Assembly (NCBI RefSeq): GCF_020405205.1
Contig: NZ_CP084469.1
Location: 3,968,001-4,032,000 of the forward strand
From: Natrinema salinisoli
GTDB taxonomy: Archaea > Halobacteriota > Halobacteria > Halobacteriales > Natrialbaceae
Length of the DNA stretch: 64,000 nucleotides
Direction of reading: 5' to 3'
Shown here: one piece after another, positions 44,662 to 53,797 of the stretch
Layout: every line of letters begins with the position of its first letter
Numbering within the stretch: position 1 is the first letter of the stretch
Notes under the pieces: model-generated
Databases searched by the model: none
The model's input: the letters and a program-made list of their open reading frames with translations, nothing else
What the model was told of the DNA's origin: nothing
Made by a program: the position numbers and the translations under genes

Positions 44662-45396
44662 ATGGACTGTCCGACGTGTGGAAAAGCGCTCCGGACGGAA
44701 CAGGGAATGCGACAGCATCATACGAAGGTCCACGGAGATCCGCTTCCGAACCGTACGTGTAACAGCTGTGGAGTCGATTTCTACGATCCGAAAGCGCGGC
44801 GCGAGTATTGCGACGGCTGCAATCCGAACGCCGGCGAGCACAACGGTAACTGGAAGGGCGGAACGGAGACGACCACGTGCGACCGCTGTGAGTCGTCGTT
44901 CGAATTCTATCCGTCGGATAAACAGGGTGTGTACTGTTCAGAGTGCGTCGAGAACGCCGACGAATTCCTCGGAGTACCCTATTACGAATACCACGAGATA
45001 GACCGAGTACAGAAAGTTTGCGAGTGGTGTGGGCGAATTTCGACTGTTCTCAGATCTAAAGCACAACGCGAACCGGTTCGATTTTGCAGTCGAAACTGTC
45101 TCAGTCGTTGGTTATCTGACCAGTGGGAAGACACTGAAAACGCGTACAACGGTCGTTGGAGAGAGGTGAGACGGGAAGCACTCGAGCGAGACGACCATAC
45201 GTGCCAACACTGTGGTAGTACCCGTGAAGAAATCGGGCACGAACCGGATGTCCACCATATTATCCCGGTACGGAAATTCAGTGATCCACAGCTCGCACAC
45301 ACCCTAGATAACGTTATCTGTCTCTGCCGAAGTTGTCATCGATACGCCGAAATTGAGTCGATAGACGAACTCTCTTCCTCTCGACGCAAACAATAA
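44662..45396 (+). CDS. HNH endonuclease with several zinc fingers
   Basis: 244 residues. MDCPTCGKALRTEQGMRQHH begins a C2H2-type finger. Then come Cys pairs CNSCG and YCDGC, CDRCE and YCSEC, and CEWCG and FCSRNC, so at least three further zinc sites. The C-terminal 70 residues are an HNH domain with CQHCG, DVHHIIPVRKF, and NVICLCRSCH. The Asn and His residues match the nicking family. Such proteins occur as homing, repair or defence nucleases. It ends 40 bases before tRNA-Gln, a common place for mobile genes. Composition drops to lower GC in the second half. Confidence 0.8.
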   Translation: MDCPTCGKALRTEQGMRQHHTKVHGDPLPNRTCNSCGVDFYDPKARREYCDGCNPNAGEHNGNWKGGTETTTCDRCESSFEFYPSDKQGVYCSECVENADEFLGVPYYEYHEIDRVQKVCEWCGRISTVLRSKAQREPVRFCSRNCLSRWLSDQWEDTENAYNGRWREVRREALERDDHTCQHCGSTREEIGHEPDVHHIIPVRKFSDPQLAHTLDNVICLCRSCHRYAEIESIDELSSSRRKQ

Positions 45397-45436
45397 CTCA
45401 TAAGCCGCTCTGTCGATTACCCGGAGTTGAAGGCGA

Positions 45437-45509
45437 AGTCCCGTGGTGTAGTGGCCAATCATATGGGCCTTTGGAGCCCATGACGGCAGTTCGAATCTGC
45501 CCGGGACTA
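45437..45509 (+). tRNA. tRNA-Gln (anticodon UUG)
   Basis: 73 bases. Acceptor arms AGTCCCG and CGGGACT with discriminator A, T arm GGCAGTTCGAATCTGCC, anticodon loop CTTTGGA between GGGC and GCCC giving TTG. CCA not encoded. Confidence 0.95.
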
Positions 45510-45852
45510 TGACAAAATTTTCATCTTTCTGAGGAGACTGTCGCACGAATGAGTACTCTCCACGATCGAAAGCACATCAGAACCATAGCAACCCCGACCG
45601 AATACGGCCCTCAAACGACTCGAGCATACGGTCAATCACTGATTCAGCCACTGTGTCTGGCGAGTGTACCGATGCATACTCTCTTAGCGATCAGTTCTTG
45701 CAAACCGAGCCCATATTCGCTCTATTATTGTAAAACCATAGCCCGAGTAGAATGAAGGATTACTTCTGTTCCGTTACCGCGGCTCAGCAACTAAATGAGG
45801 GGGGATTATAGGCCAAAGATTTTATATATAATAGTTTCCGAACAGTATAGCG
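45510..45852. other. Intergenic stretch after tRNA-Gln
   Basis: 343 bases, AT-richer than neighbouring genes. Nothing is recognised except the promoter-like tract near the right end. Short frames here have no family signature. Confidence 0.4.
45821..45832 (+). promoter_or_regulatory. TATA element upstream of leader ORF and oxidase
   Basis: TTTATATATAAT lies 21-32 bases before the leader ORF start at 45853 and 107 bases before the oxidase ATG. If used, the transcript would begin close to the leader ORF start codon. Confidence 0.6.
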
Positions 45853-45939
45853 ATGGTATTCAGAGAGGGGAGGGCGGTAGCAGTCGAAGGGGAGTCAGCG
45901 CTATCGAATCGGAGTGAATCGGAACGGGGGTGTCGCTAA
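45853..45939 (+). CDS. 28-residue leader ORF ending on the oxidase start
   Basis: ATG at 45853, stop TAA at 45937-45939, whose last A is the first base of the multicopper oxidase ATG. The peptide begins MVFREGRAVAVEGESALSNR and is polar, with one Cys near the end. The start sits about 21 bases after a TATA element, the geometry of a leaderless transcript, so ribosomes would read it first and reach the oxidase by termination-reinitiation. It could be chance; conservation would decide. Confidence 0.4.
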   Translation: MVFREGRAVAVEGESALSNRSESERGCR

Positions 45940-47807
45940 TGCGGGACCTTTCGCGGCGGCTGTTGCTTCGGGCTAGTGCGACGCTGGGTATCGCGGGGTC
46001 AGTCCCGAGCGGTGCACTGGCGGCGGAGGACGAGCACGACGGTGATCACTCGGAAGAGGACGGAGAGCACTCGTCCGACGCGGGTGTCTCACCGCATCTC
46101 GAGAAATACAAACAGGAACTGCCGATCCCGGAGGAACGAACGCCGGACGGCACGCGAAACGGTGCCGACTACCACGAGATTCAGGTGAAAGAGACCACGC
46201 ACAGCTTCCACCCGGACCTCGACGACACGACGATCTGGGGATTCGACGGGCAGTTCCCGGGCCCGCTGCTGGCGGGCGACCGGAACGAGGAACTGGCGAT
46301 CGAATTCGACAACAGTCAGCTGCCGGACGACCACCTGTTCGAGATCGACGACCGCATCGAGGGAACGACGTCGGAGAACTACGTCGATTACGACGGTCCG
46401 GTCCCGGACGTGCGGACGGTAACTCACTTCCATGGGCTCAACACTGCCACGGAGAGCGACGGGCAGGCCGATATGTGGACGTCCCCGGACGGGGTAACCG
46501 GACCCCGGTTCCAGCGAGCTGTCCAAGAAATGCCGAACCGACAGTCGAGTACGACGACTGTCTACCACGATCACGCCCGCGGGATCAGCCGGCTCAACAA
46601 CTACGCCGGCCTGGTCGGTCCCTACGTAATCCACAGTCAAACGGAGGAGCAACTCGACCTGCCGGAGGACGAGTACGACATTCCGCTGGTGCTGGCGGAT
46701 CGCTCGTTCGAGGACGACGGGTCGCTGCATTACCCCGACGAGTTCGTCGCGAACTTCGCCGGCGATACAGCTACCGTCAACGGCAAAGTGTGGCCCTATC
46801 TCGAGGTCGAGCCGCGCAAGTACCGATTCCGGATCGCGAACGTCTCCAACGGCCGAACGTACGATCTCAGTCTCGAGAACGAGGACGACGACCACGAACA
46901 CGAGTCCGGCGACGTTCCGACCATGTACCAGGTCGCGCCCGACCACGGGTTCCTGGAAGACGTCGTCTCGATCGGGCACGGCGGCGACATGGAATCGCTG
47001 ATAGTGGCACCGTTCGAGCGCGCCGAGATCGTCGTCGACTTCTCCGACCACGCCGGTAAGACGTTCACCGTCGGGAACGATGCCGAGTTCCCCTACGAGG
47101 GCGGCATGGATCACGACGACGGTGGGATGGATCACGGCGGTGACGACATGGATGGCATGGACATGGGTGACGACGACATGGACATGGGCGACGGTGGGAT
47201 GGACCACGGGGACATGGAATATCCCGAGATCGACGAGATCATGCAGATCCGCGTGGCCGAGGAGACCACCGAACCTGACACCAGCACCCACCCGGCCGAT
47301 CTGCGACTCCCGAATCGCACCGGACCGAACCCGGCCGCTGCTAAAACGACCCGGGAGGTGACGATGGGCATGGGGATGGACGAGCACGACCTTATGATCC
47401 ACAAGCTAAACGACCGGACCTGGGGCGACGAGATACAGTACAAACCCCAGCGTGGGACGACCGAGATCTGGGAACTCGTCAACGACGACGCTCACACCCA
47501 CCCCATCCACATCCACCTGGTCGAGTTCGAGGTTCTCGAACGCGAGCGCCACGACAGCCACGAGGGTCCACAGCCCCCGCTTCCGAACGAACGGGGCGGC
47601 AAGGACACCGTTCGGGTCAATCCCGGCGAGACGGTCAGGGTCGCCGCGCAGTTCGGCGACTTCGCCGGCAAGTACCCCTTCCACTGCCACATCCTCGAGC
47701 ACGAAGAACACGCCATGATGCGCATGTTCGAGGTCGTCGAAGGAAATGCGGACGACAATCCGGGGGGAAGCGGCGATTCGAACGCCGATCAGGACGGCGG
47801 CAGATAA
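45939..47807 (+). CDS. Exported multicopper oxidase with Met-rich insert
   Basis: 622 residues. The head MRDLSRRLLLRASATLGIAG is a twin-arginine signal ending near ALAA, so it folds with copper before export. Copper motifs are HFHGL (163-167), YHDHA (209-213), HTHPIHIHL (519-527) and HCHILEHEEHAM (582-593, with the axial Met). It resembles CotA/bilirubin oxidase and the haloarchaeal laccase type. Residues 390-427 are a Met/Asp/Gly/His insert with nine Met, resembling the Cu+ binding regions of cuprous oxidases. Copper detoxification or phenol oxidation is likely. A GTG at 45930 is an alternative start. Confidence 0.9.
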   Translation: MRDLSRRLLLRASATLGIAGSVPSGALAAEDEHDGDHSEEDGEHSSDAGVSPHLEKYKQELPIPEERTPDGTRNGADYHEIQVKETTHSFHPDLDDTTIWGFDGQFPGPLLAGDRNEELAIEFDNSQLPDDHLFEIDDRIEGTTSENYVDYDGPVPDVRTVTHFHGLNTATESDGQADMWTSPDGVTGPRFQRAVQEMPNRQSSTTTVYHDHARGISRLNNYAGLVGPYVIHSQTEEQLDLPEDEYDIPLVLADRSFEDDGSLHYPDEFVANFAGDTATVNGKVWPYLEVEPRKYRFRIANVSNGRTYDLSLENEDDDHEHESGDVPTMYQVAPDHGFLEDVVSIGHGGDMESLIVAPFERAEIVVDFSDHAGKTFTVGNDAEFPYEGGMDHDDGGMDHGGDDMDGMDMGDDDMDMGDGGMDHGDMEYPEIDEIMQIRVAEETTEPDTSTHPADLRLPNRTGPNPAAAKTTREVTMGMGMDEHDLMIHKLNDRTWGDEIQYKPQRGTTEIWELVNDDAHTHPIHIHLVEFEVLERERHDSHEGPQPPLPNERGGKDTVRVNPGETVRVAAQFGDFAGKYPFHCHILEHEEHAMMRMFEVVEGNADDNPGGSGDSNADQDGGR

Positions 47808-48223
47808 TACCCGGTACTACCGATTCGAGTCACCGACACCAAGGTCGCGTGAAGACGGCAACGGTGGATCCACCGCTGTCGACCACGTCGGTTCGGTTGA
47901 ATCCGGGACTCCTGTGTTCCGGTTCGGTCTCACAGAGGGAGTATTCCTGATACGCGGTCCCGATGAATCGACCGAAACTGCTCGTTCACAGCGTATTTGG
48001 GTTTTTATTTCGACACATTCTATACTGGAGTAATAACGTATTACCCGGTCTAGATGGGGGTTGATAGTGACCCATTGAACCTCCCAAAACCGGGTTTTGG
48101 ACGTTCTCACGTCTCGTTGACGGCTCGACAGACGACCGGTCCTTGAGCGAATGTCCGGCCGAGTGAATGGAACGGTCGTCGCTCTTTTTCAGTGTCCCCG
48201 TGCGAGCAGCGACCGGGGGAACT
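47808..48223. other. Intergenic stretch between oxidase and SPW protein
   Basis: 416 bases. The centre is AT-richer (47990-48060). No gene, tRNA or repeat is recognised; the frames here carry no protein signature. Confidence 0.4.
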
Positions 48224-48682
48224 ATGAGTGAGTCCACGACCGACGATCCGACGACCGGTGAATCGCGCACCCACGATCAGGGTGAACCGGACGGTCAGAA
48301 GTGGTTGAGCGGTTTCGTCTCGCTGATCGGGCTCTGGATTGCCGTTTCTCCGGTTTTCTACGAACAAACCGCGTCGGTGCTGTGGAACAACGTGTTGATC
48401 GGTACCGCGATCTTCCTACTGGCAGGCTACAATTACTACCGAATCAGCAACGGCCACTCGACGAGTACCGGCGTGATGTCACTGGTCGCCCTGCTGGCGC
48501 TGTGGACGGCCGTTTCTCACTTCGCGATGAGCGGCGAAGTCGCGATGAGCGGCCTCGAGGACGTGGGCCAGGGCCTCGCCTGGAGTAACGTCGTATCGGG
48601 CCTCATCGCTGCGGCGTTGTCGGCGTATATCGCGTACACCGCCGGCCGCGACGTCCCGCGGGGTACGGCCACGGGAACCTGA
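48224..48682 (+). CDS. SPW-repeat membrane protein
   Basis: 152 residues. After a polar head of 25 residues, the sequence shows four helices. GLWIAVSPVFYEQTASVLWN and ALWTAVSHFAMSG are two SPW-type repeats (the S-P-x turn at the end of a helix). Family members are small integral membrane proteins of unknown role. The longer frame starting at 48167 is not supported; the ATG at 48224 gives MSESTTDDPTTGESRTHDQG. Confidence 0.7.
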   Translation: MSESTTDDPTTGESRTHDQGEPDGQKWLSGFVSLIGLWIAVSPVFYEQTASVLWNNVLIGTAIFLLAGYNYYRISNGHSTSTGVMSLVALLALWTAVSHFAMSGEVAMSGLEDVGQGLAWSNVVSGLIAAALSAYIAYTAGRDVPRGTATGT

Positions 48683-48788
48683 TCTCCACCGATCGCTGCC
48701 CGTTGTCGTTCTCGTTTCAACGGCGGATATCGTTCGGTTTCAACGGGACGTGTCCCATCGAGCGGGTCCAGCCGAGAGACGCTCGCAG

Positions 48789-49403
48789 TTAGTCGTCGTC
48801 CGGCGGGCCAGCATCCTCCGGCGGCCCTCGCTCGTCGTCATCCGGCACCCCACGGTCGCTCTCTTCAGGCTCGTCCTCGTCCGCGTCGTCCGTCAGCCCG
48901 ACATCCTCGAGTATCCGCTCGAATTCGTCGATACCGGGGTCGTCAGCGTCATCGTCAGATACCGGTTCTTCGGGGTCGTCTGGCGTGTCGTCGCCATCGT
49001 CGCTATCGTCGCCATCGTCATCGTCGGAATCAGCCGTTGGTTCGGACGATTCTTCGGGGTCGTCGGAAGACTCGGCTTCCGGTTCGGGCGGCTCTGCGGA
49101 ATCGTCGTCGATAGACGACCCGCCGTCGGTAGGTGGATCGGGTTCGGACGGCGATTCGCTCTCGTCACCATCGGAGTCCGAGCCATCGGTATCGGTGGCA
49201 GTCGTCTCGACCTCGTCACTCCCCTCGGTGGGTTCCGTGGCCGATACGCCGTCGCCCTCCACGGCTGTGGCGGGCGAATCCGTCTCTTCGGCCGTCATAT
49301 CCGGGGCGAAAACGACCGTGAGGGCGCCGAACGCGAGGGCAACGGCCGCGATGGTGAGCAGCATCGCGAACGCCGACGGGAGGTCGTCTCGAATGCGGGA
49401 CAT
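48789..49403 (-). CDS. Membrane-anchored acidic low-complexity protein
   Basis: 204 residues from the ATG at 49403 (MSRIRDDLPSAFAMLLTIAA). One helix spans about 10-32, then almost the entire rest is Asp, Ser, Pro and Glu (DSDGDESESPSEPDPPTDGG), with a single structured-looking piece near 160-180 (FERILEDVGLTDD). It would lie outside the cell behind an N-terminal anchor, or be a spacer between membrane and S-layer. The long frame on the plus strand over this gene is a shadow with repeated Val and Gly. Confidence 0.6.
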   Translation of the reverse strand: MSRIRDDLPSAFAMLLTIAAVALAFGALTVVFAPDMTAEETDSPATAVEGDGVSATEPTEGSDEVETTATDTDGSDSDGDESESPSEPDPPTDGGSSIDDDSAEPPEPEAESSDDPEESSEPTADSDDDDGDDSDDGDDTPDDPEEPVSDDDADDPGIDEFERILEDVGLTDDADEDEPEESDRGVPDDDERGPPEDAGPPDDD

Positions 49404-49615
49404 GGTACCAGTCGATCGGAGACGATCGATGCGCTTTGTTAATCTCGGCCCACAGTAGGCGCGGGCGGCACCGGGGGCTGCGACGGGACCGGTATGCGGC
49501 CCCAATGCTCGAGTCGAGCCGGACGATTTCGATCACGACGCGGGACGGCTCGACCGCACGGCCGAACAATGATATAGCCGGCCCACTCAGTGGGTGACAA
49601 CGGACCTCGCCGACA

Positions 49616-52381
49616 ATGACGAGTCATTACGATCACGCGCAGGTACAGGAGTTCTGGCAGTACGTCTGGGAGCGCGACGACGTCTACGCGCTCGATGCCG
49701 ACGCCGACGATCCGACCTACGTGCTCGGCATGTTCCCCTACACGTCGGGCACGCTCCACATGGGGCACGTCAGAAACTACGCGATTACGGACGCGTACTC
49801 ACGCTATCGCCGCATGCAGGGCGACGACGTCCTCCACCCGATGGGCTGGGACGCCTTCGGGCTTCCCGCCGAAAACGCCGCCTTCGAGCGGAAGACGGAC
49901 CCGCGATCCTGGACCGAGGCGTGTATCCGGCGGATGCGCGAGGAACTCGAGACCATGGGCTTCGGCTACGACTGGTCTCGAGAGATCACCACCTGCGAGC
50001 CGGAGTATTACCGGTGGAACCAGTGGCTGTTCAAGCGCCTCTACGAGGCGGGGCTCGTCGAGTACGAGGCGGCGACGGTCAACTGGTGTCCCGACTGCGA
50101 GACGGTGCTGGCCGACGCCCAGGTCGTCGATCGCGAGGACGAGCGCAGCGAGTCCTCGAATCAGGCGAGCAGCGAGGCCGAACACGATGAGGCCTCGGAT
50201 CGGGAGAGCGGCGACGGCGCCCGCGTCTGCTGGCGCTGCGAGACTCCCGTCGGGCGGCGCGAACTCGATCAGTGGTTCTTCACGATCACCGACTACGCCG
50301 AGGAGCTCCACGAGGGGCTCGCCGATCTCGAGGGGTGGCCGGAGGGCGTTCGCGAGATCCAGCGCAACTGGATCGGCCGGCAGGAAGGCGCGCGGATCAC
50401 GTTCGACGTGACCGGGTACGGTGACGATACCGACGGGAGCAACCCCGTCGACGTGTTCACCACGCGGCCGGAGACGATCTACGGGGCGACCTACCTCGCG
50501 GTGTCGCCGGGACACGAACTGGCTCGGGAACTGGCCGAATCCAATAGCGCAGTCACCGAATACGTCGATACCGCCCGCGAACAGGACCCCAACGAAGTCG
50601 GCTTTTCGGGCGTCGAAACGGACGCGACAGCGATCCACCCGTTGACCGGCGAGGAACTTCCCGTCTACGTCGCCGGCTACGTTCTCGAGGACGTCGGAAC
50701 CGGGGCCGTCATGGGCGTTCCCGGCCACAACGAGCGCGATCGCTCTTTCGCACGCGAACACGACCTCCCGGTCGAGCGCGTGATCGTCCCCGAAACCGAC
50801 GACGGTAACGGCGACGAAACCGACGAAACGCCGGCCTACACCGGCGAGGGGATCCTCGAGAACAGCGGCGAGTACGACGGGCTCGCGAGCGAGGTCGCCG
50901 GCGAACGACTCGTGGCGGCACACGATGCGCTCGAGGAAGACGTCACCTACCGGTTGCGGGATTGGCTGATCTCCCGGCAGCGCTACTGGGGGACGCCGAT
51001 CCCGGTCGTCCACTGCGACGACTGCGGCCACGTCCTCGTGCCGGACGAGGAGCTGCCCGTCGAACTCCCCGAGTTCGTTCGGACCACGGGCAACCCGCTC
51101 GAGGCCCACGAGTCGTTCCGCGAGACGACCTGTCCTGACTGCGGCGGGCCCGCGCGCCGCGAAACGGACACGATGGACACGTTCGTCGACTCCTCGTGGT
51201 ACTACCTGCGCTTCCTCTCGCCGGACCTCGCGGATGCACCGTTCGACACGGATCTCGCCGACGATTGGCTGCCGATCGACGTCTACGTCGGCGGCGACGA
51301 ACACGCCATCCTCCACCTGCTGTACACCCGCTTCTTTACGAAGGCGCTGGCCGATATCGGGCTTCTCGAGCGGCGAGAACCGATTCGGGAGCTCATGAGT
51401 CAGGGGACGGTGCTGTACGACGGCGAGAAGATGTCCAGTTCGAAGGGGAACGTCGTCACCCCCGAGGAGTACGGTGCGGAGACGACTCGACTGTTCGTGC
51501 TCTCGGCGGCCCACCCCGAACAGGACTTCGAGTGGACCGCCAACAACGTCCGCGGGGCGTACGACCTCCAGCAAACGCTCTATCGGATGGCGACCGAGTT
51601 CGTCGACGAGGGCACGCCCCGCGTCGAGCGGCGCGAGCACGACGACTACGTGGCCCGAGAGATCGACCGAACGATCGCAGCGGTCACCGAGGAGTACGAG
51701 CGGTTCCGGTTCCACCGAGCTGCGACCGAGATCCGAGAGCTGGCACGACTGCTTCGACGGTATCGTGAGTACGACGACCCACACGGCGACGTCTACCGGC
51801 GAGGACTGCTCACGCTCGCTGCATCGATCGCTCCCATGGCACCCCACCTCGGCGAAGAACTCTGGAATAAACTCCGCGGAGAGGGGCTCGCCGTCGAGGC
51901 CGACTGGCCCGAACCGACCCACGACGCGTCGTCCTACCGGCTCGAGCGGCAGCTGATCGAGCGAACGCTCGAAGACGTGCGAGATATCGTCGACGTCGCC
52001 GCGATCGACGAACCGGAACGGATCGAACTGGTCGTCGCTCCGAAGTGGAAGTACCGTGCTGCCCACCTGGCAAGCCGGAACGCGGGTGAGGAGAGCGACG
52101 GGATCGACGACGCCGGTTCTGTGGTCGACCGCGTGATCGAGGATGACGTGATCGATGCCGACCGTGAGACCGTCAGCGCCTTCGTCGGGGAACTGGCCGG
52201 CCACGACGGCGACGAAAGCGGACAGACCCTCACCGGGGATCGCGAGTTGGCGATCCTCGACCGCGCGTCCTGGCTCGTCACCGACGAGTTCGGTGCGGAC
52301 GTCGTCGTCCGACAGGCGAGCACGGACGACGAGCACGCGGCTCGAGCCCGGCCCGGCAAACCCGCGATTCACATCAGGTGA
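49616..52381 (+). CDS. leuS: Leucyl-tRNA synthetase, bacterial-type catalytic core
   Basis: 921 residues. Class I synthetase. The HIGH box is HMGHVRNYAITD near 44 and the KMSKS box EKMSSSKGNVV near 605; both match the bacterial form. The editing domain is between, with TTYLAVSPGHELARELAE-like blocks and the TRPETIYGATYLAVSPGHEL region. The first zinc region CPDCETVL is split by a Ser/Glu/Asp-rich stretch (RSESSNQASSEAEHDEASDR) before CWRCETPV. The C-terminus is long and acidic. Haloarchaea are known to carry bacterial-type LeuRS with archaeal tRNA-binding parts. Confidence 0.93.
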   Translation: MTSHYDHAQVQEFWQYVWERDDVYALDADADDPTYVLGMFPYTSGTLHMGHVRNYAITDAYSRYRRMQGDDVLHPMGWDAFGLPAENAAFERKTDPRSWTEACIRRMREELETMGFGYDWSREITTCEPEYYRWNQWLFKRLYEAGLVEYEAATVNWCPDCETVLADAQVVDREDERSESSNQASSEAEHDEASDRESGDGARVCWRCETPVGRRELDQWFFTITDYAEELHEGLADLEGWPEGVREIQRNWIGRQEGARITFDVTGYGDDTDGSNPVDVFTTRPETIYGATYLAVSPGHELARELAESNSAVTEYVDTAREQDPNEVGFSGVETDATAIHPLTGEELPVYVAGYVLEDVGTGAVMGVPGHNERDRSFAREHDLPVERVIVPETDDGNGDETDETPAYTGEGILENSGEYDGLASEVAGERLVAAHDALEEDVTYRLRDWLISRQRYWGTPIPVVHCDDCGHVLVPDEELPVELPEFVRTTGNPLEAHESFRETTCPDCGGPARRETDTMDTFVDSSWYYLRFLSPDLADAPFDTDLADDWLPIDVYVGGDEHAILHLLYTRFFTKALADIGLLERREPIRELMSQGTVLYDGEKMSSSKGNVVTPEEYGAETTRLFVLSAAHPEQDFEWTANNVRGAYDLQQTLYRMATEFVDEGTPRVERREHDDYVAREIDRTIAAVTEEYERFRFHRAATEIRELARLLRRYREYDDPHGDVYRRGLLTLAASIAPMAPHLGEELWNKLRGEGLAVEADWPEPTHDASSYRLERQLIERTLEDVRDIVDVAAIDEPERIELVVAPKWKYRAAHLASRNAGEESDGIDDAGSVVDRVIEDDVIDADRETVSAFVGELAGHDGDESGQTLTGDRELAILDRASWLVTDEFGADVVVRQASTDDEHAARARPGKPAIHIR

Positions 52382-52507
52382 CCATCCGTTCGGGCGTCCT
52401 TCGACCCGACCGCGGTGTCCGTCTGCGTCCGCGACCGTGACCGGCCACGAGTGCGACTGAGCCCGGAAGGACAGCTTTATTCGACCGGCTTCGAAAGGGC
52501 CGAATAC

Positions 52508-52801
52508 ATGTCGAGGGGACGGGATAGCATTGATAAAGCGGCCGGAACGCCGCCGAGCCAGGCAGTGATCGAAGCGGTCGCCGAGGCGGAAGGCGTTCCA
52601 CCGACGACGGTCTCGCCGCCGGAGTACGAGTCGCTCCACGCCGTCGCCGACCCGACGGCGCTCGACGCGCTTTTCGCGGATCGATCCAACGGGGCGAGCA
52701 GACCCGGCGGGACCGTCACCTTTCCCTTCTGTGGCTACGACGTCACCGTCGAGCGAGACGGATCGGTATCGCTCGAGGAACGGAACGAACGGGGCAACTG
52801 A
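52508..52801 (+). CDS. HalOD1-type output domain protein
   Basis: 97 residues. The N-terminal PPSQAVIEAVAEAEGVPPTT and the central LHAVADPTALDALFAD follow the small haloarchaeal HalOD1 domain, found alone or behind response regulators. The end GTVTFPFCGYDVTVERDGSV forms the final beta hairpin. It is probably a signalling output module with unknown partner. The ATG at 52508 is 126 bases from leuS. Confidence 0.7.
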   Translation: MSRGRDSIDKAAGTPPSQAVIEAVAEAEGVPPTTVSPPEYESLHAVADPTALDALFADRSNGASRPGGTVTFPFCGYDVTVERDGSVSLEERNERGN

Positions 52802-52894
52802 CAACGTATCGGGAGGTGGTATCGGCTGTTCGACGGACCAACTGAGAACGAACACGGAAAGACTCTTTTCGACGAAGGATCGATTACCGCCACG

Positions 52895-53665
52895 ATGGAG
52901 AGCCACTACGAGGTCCTCGGACTGTCCGTCGATGCCGACGAACAGGCAGTTCGGCGGGCTTACCGGTCCTTACTGAAGGAACACCATCCGGATCAGGGTG
53001 GCTCTCGAGAGCAGTTTATACGGATCACGGAGGCGTACGAAGCGATCCTCGGCGAGCGGGTTCCGGGCGAACGCGAAACGGACGGGGGTGCGATTACCCG
53101 AGGACACCGGGGATCACACCGCCGTCAACAGCCCACCTACGACCCGGACGAGCGCGACGATAGTGACGACCGCGATCGCACCCACGAACTGACGGTCAGC
53201 GGCGAATACCTCACGGTGACGCTCGCCGGGCTGGTTCACGACGTCGACCTCGCGGCGCTGGTCGACGGCCCCGTTACTGCCGCGACCGAGCGGACGGTCG
53301 CGTTCGTCCGCCTCCACAATACGAGCGCACGATCCCTCTCCTGGCAGGGCAAGACGAACACGAGTTTCATCGGCGACGACGGGTTCCTCTACGAGGGCTC
53401 GAGTATCGTCGCTGCCCACGCCACCGACCTCCCGGAGCGATGGGTCGGGACCGACGTCGAACTCGAGCCGGGTCGAGCAGTGGACGGGGTCGTCGTCGCC
53501 CAGGAAATCCCGGACGACGTCGACGTCGAACAGGTCATTTACACGCAACACGTTCCCGACGAAGGGTCCGACGAAGGCGGTTTCGCGGACACCGAACGGT
53601 ACATCTTCGAACTGAAACCGCTCGTTCGCGAGCGACTCAACCGGTTCCCGTTCGATCGGAACTGA
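52895..53665 (+). CDS. J-domain protein
   Basis: 256 residues. The first 65 form a J domain with YEVLGLSVDADEQAVRRAYR and the HPD motif in EHHPDQGG, so it should stimulate a DnaK ATPase. A charged linker (about 66-105) leads to a C-terminal beta-rich domain with TVAFVRLHNTSARSLSWQGK and YIFELKPLVRERL, which is not a DnaJ zinc or substrate domain. It is a specialised co-chaperone rather than canonical DnaJ. Single gene, plus strand. Confidence 0.8.
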   Translation: MESHYEVLGLSVDADEQAVRRAYRSLLKEHHPDQGGSREQFIRITEAYEAILGERVPGERETDGGAITRGHRGSHRRQQPTYDPDERDDSDDRDRTHELTVSGEYLTVTLAGLVHDVDLAALVDGPVTAATERTVAFVRLHNTSARSLSWQGKTNTSFIGDDGFLYEGSSIVAAHATDLPERWVGTDVELEPGRAVDGVVVAQEIPDDVDVEQVIYTQHVPDEGSDEGGFADTERYIFELKPLVRERLNRFPFDRN

Positions 53666-53797
53666 GCCGGATCGGTTCGACTCCCGGTGCGTCGAGTCGC
53701 GGACTGACTCGAGTCCCGAATGCGGGCCGCGGTTAATTCCCCATGCGAGCGTGCTGGAACAGCAAGGGTGATACGGTGGTGTTCCTAACGTCGGATA

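Noticed and set aside
45549-45755. 68-codon frame after tRNA-Gln
   Set aside because: Composition and hydrophobic pattern are not protein-like.
48750-49442. Long plus-strand frame rich in Val and Gly over the acidic gene
   Set aside because: It is the complement of the Asp/Ser-rich minus-strand gene and has no start or family support.
49799-52906. Very long minus-strand frame opposite leuS
   Set aside because: Shadow of leuS; lacks motifs and is Arg/Gly/Val-rich in the manner of GC-rich antisense frames.
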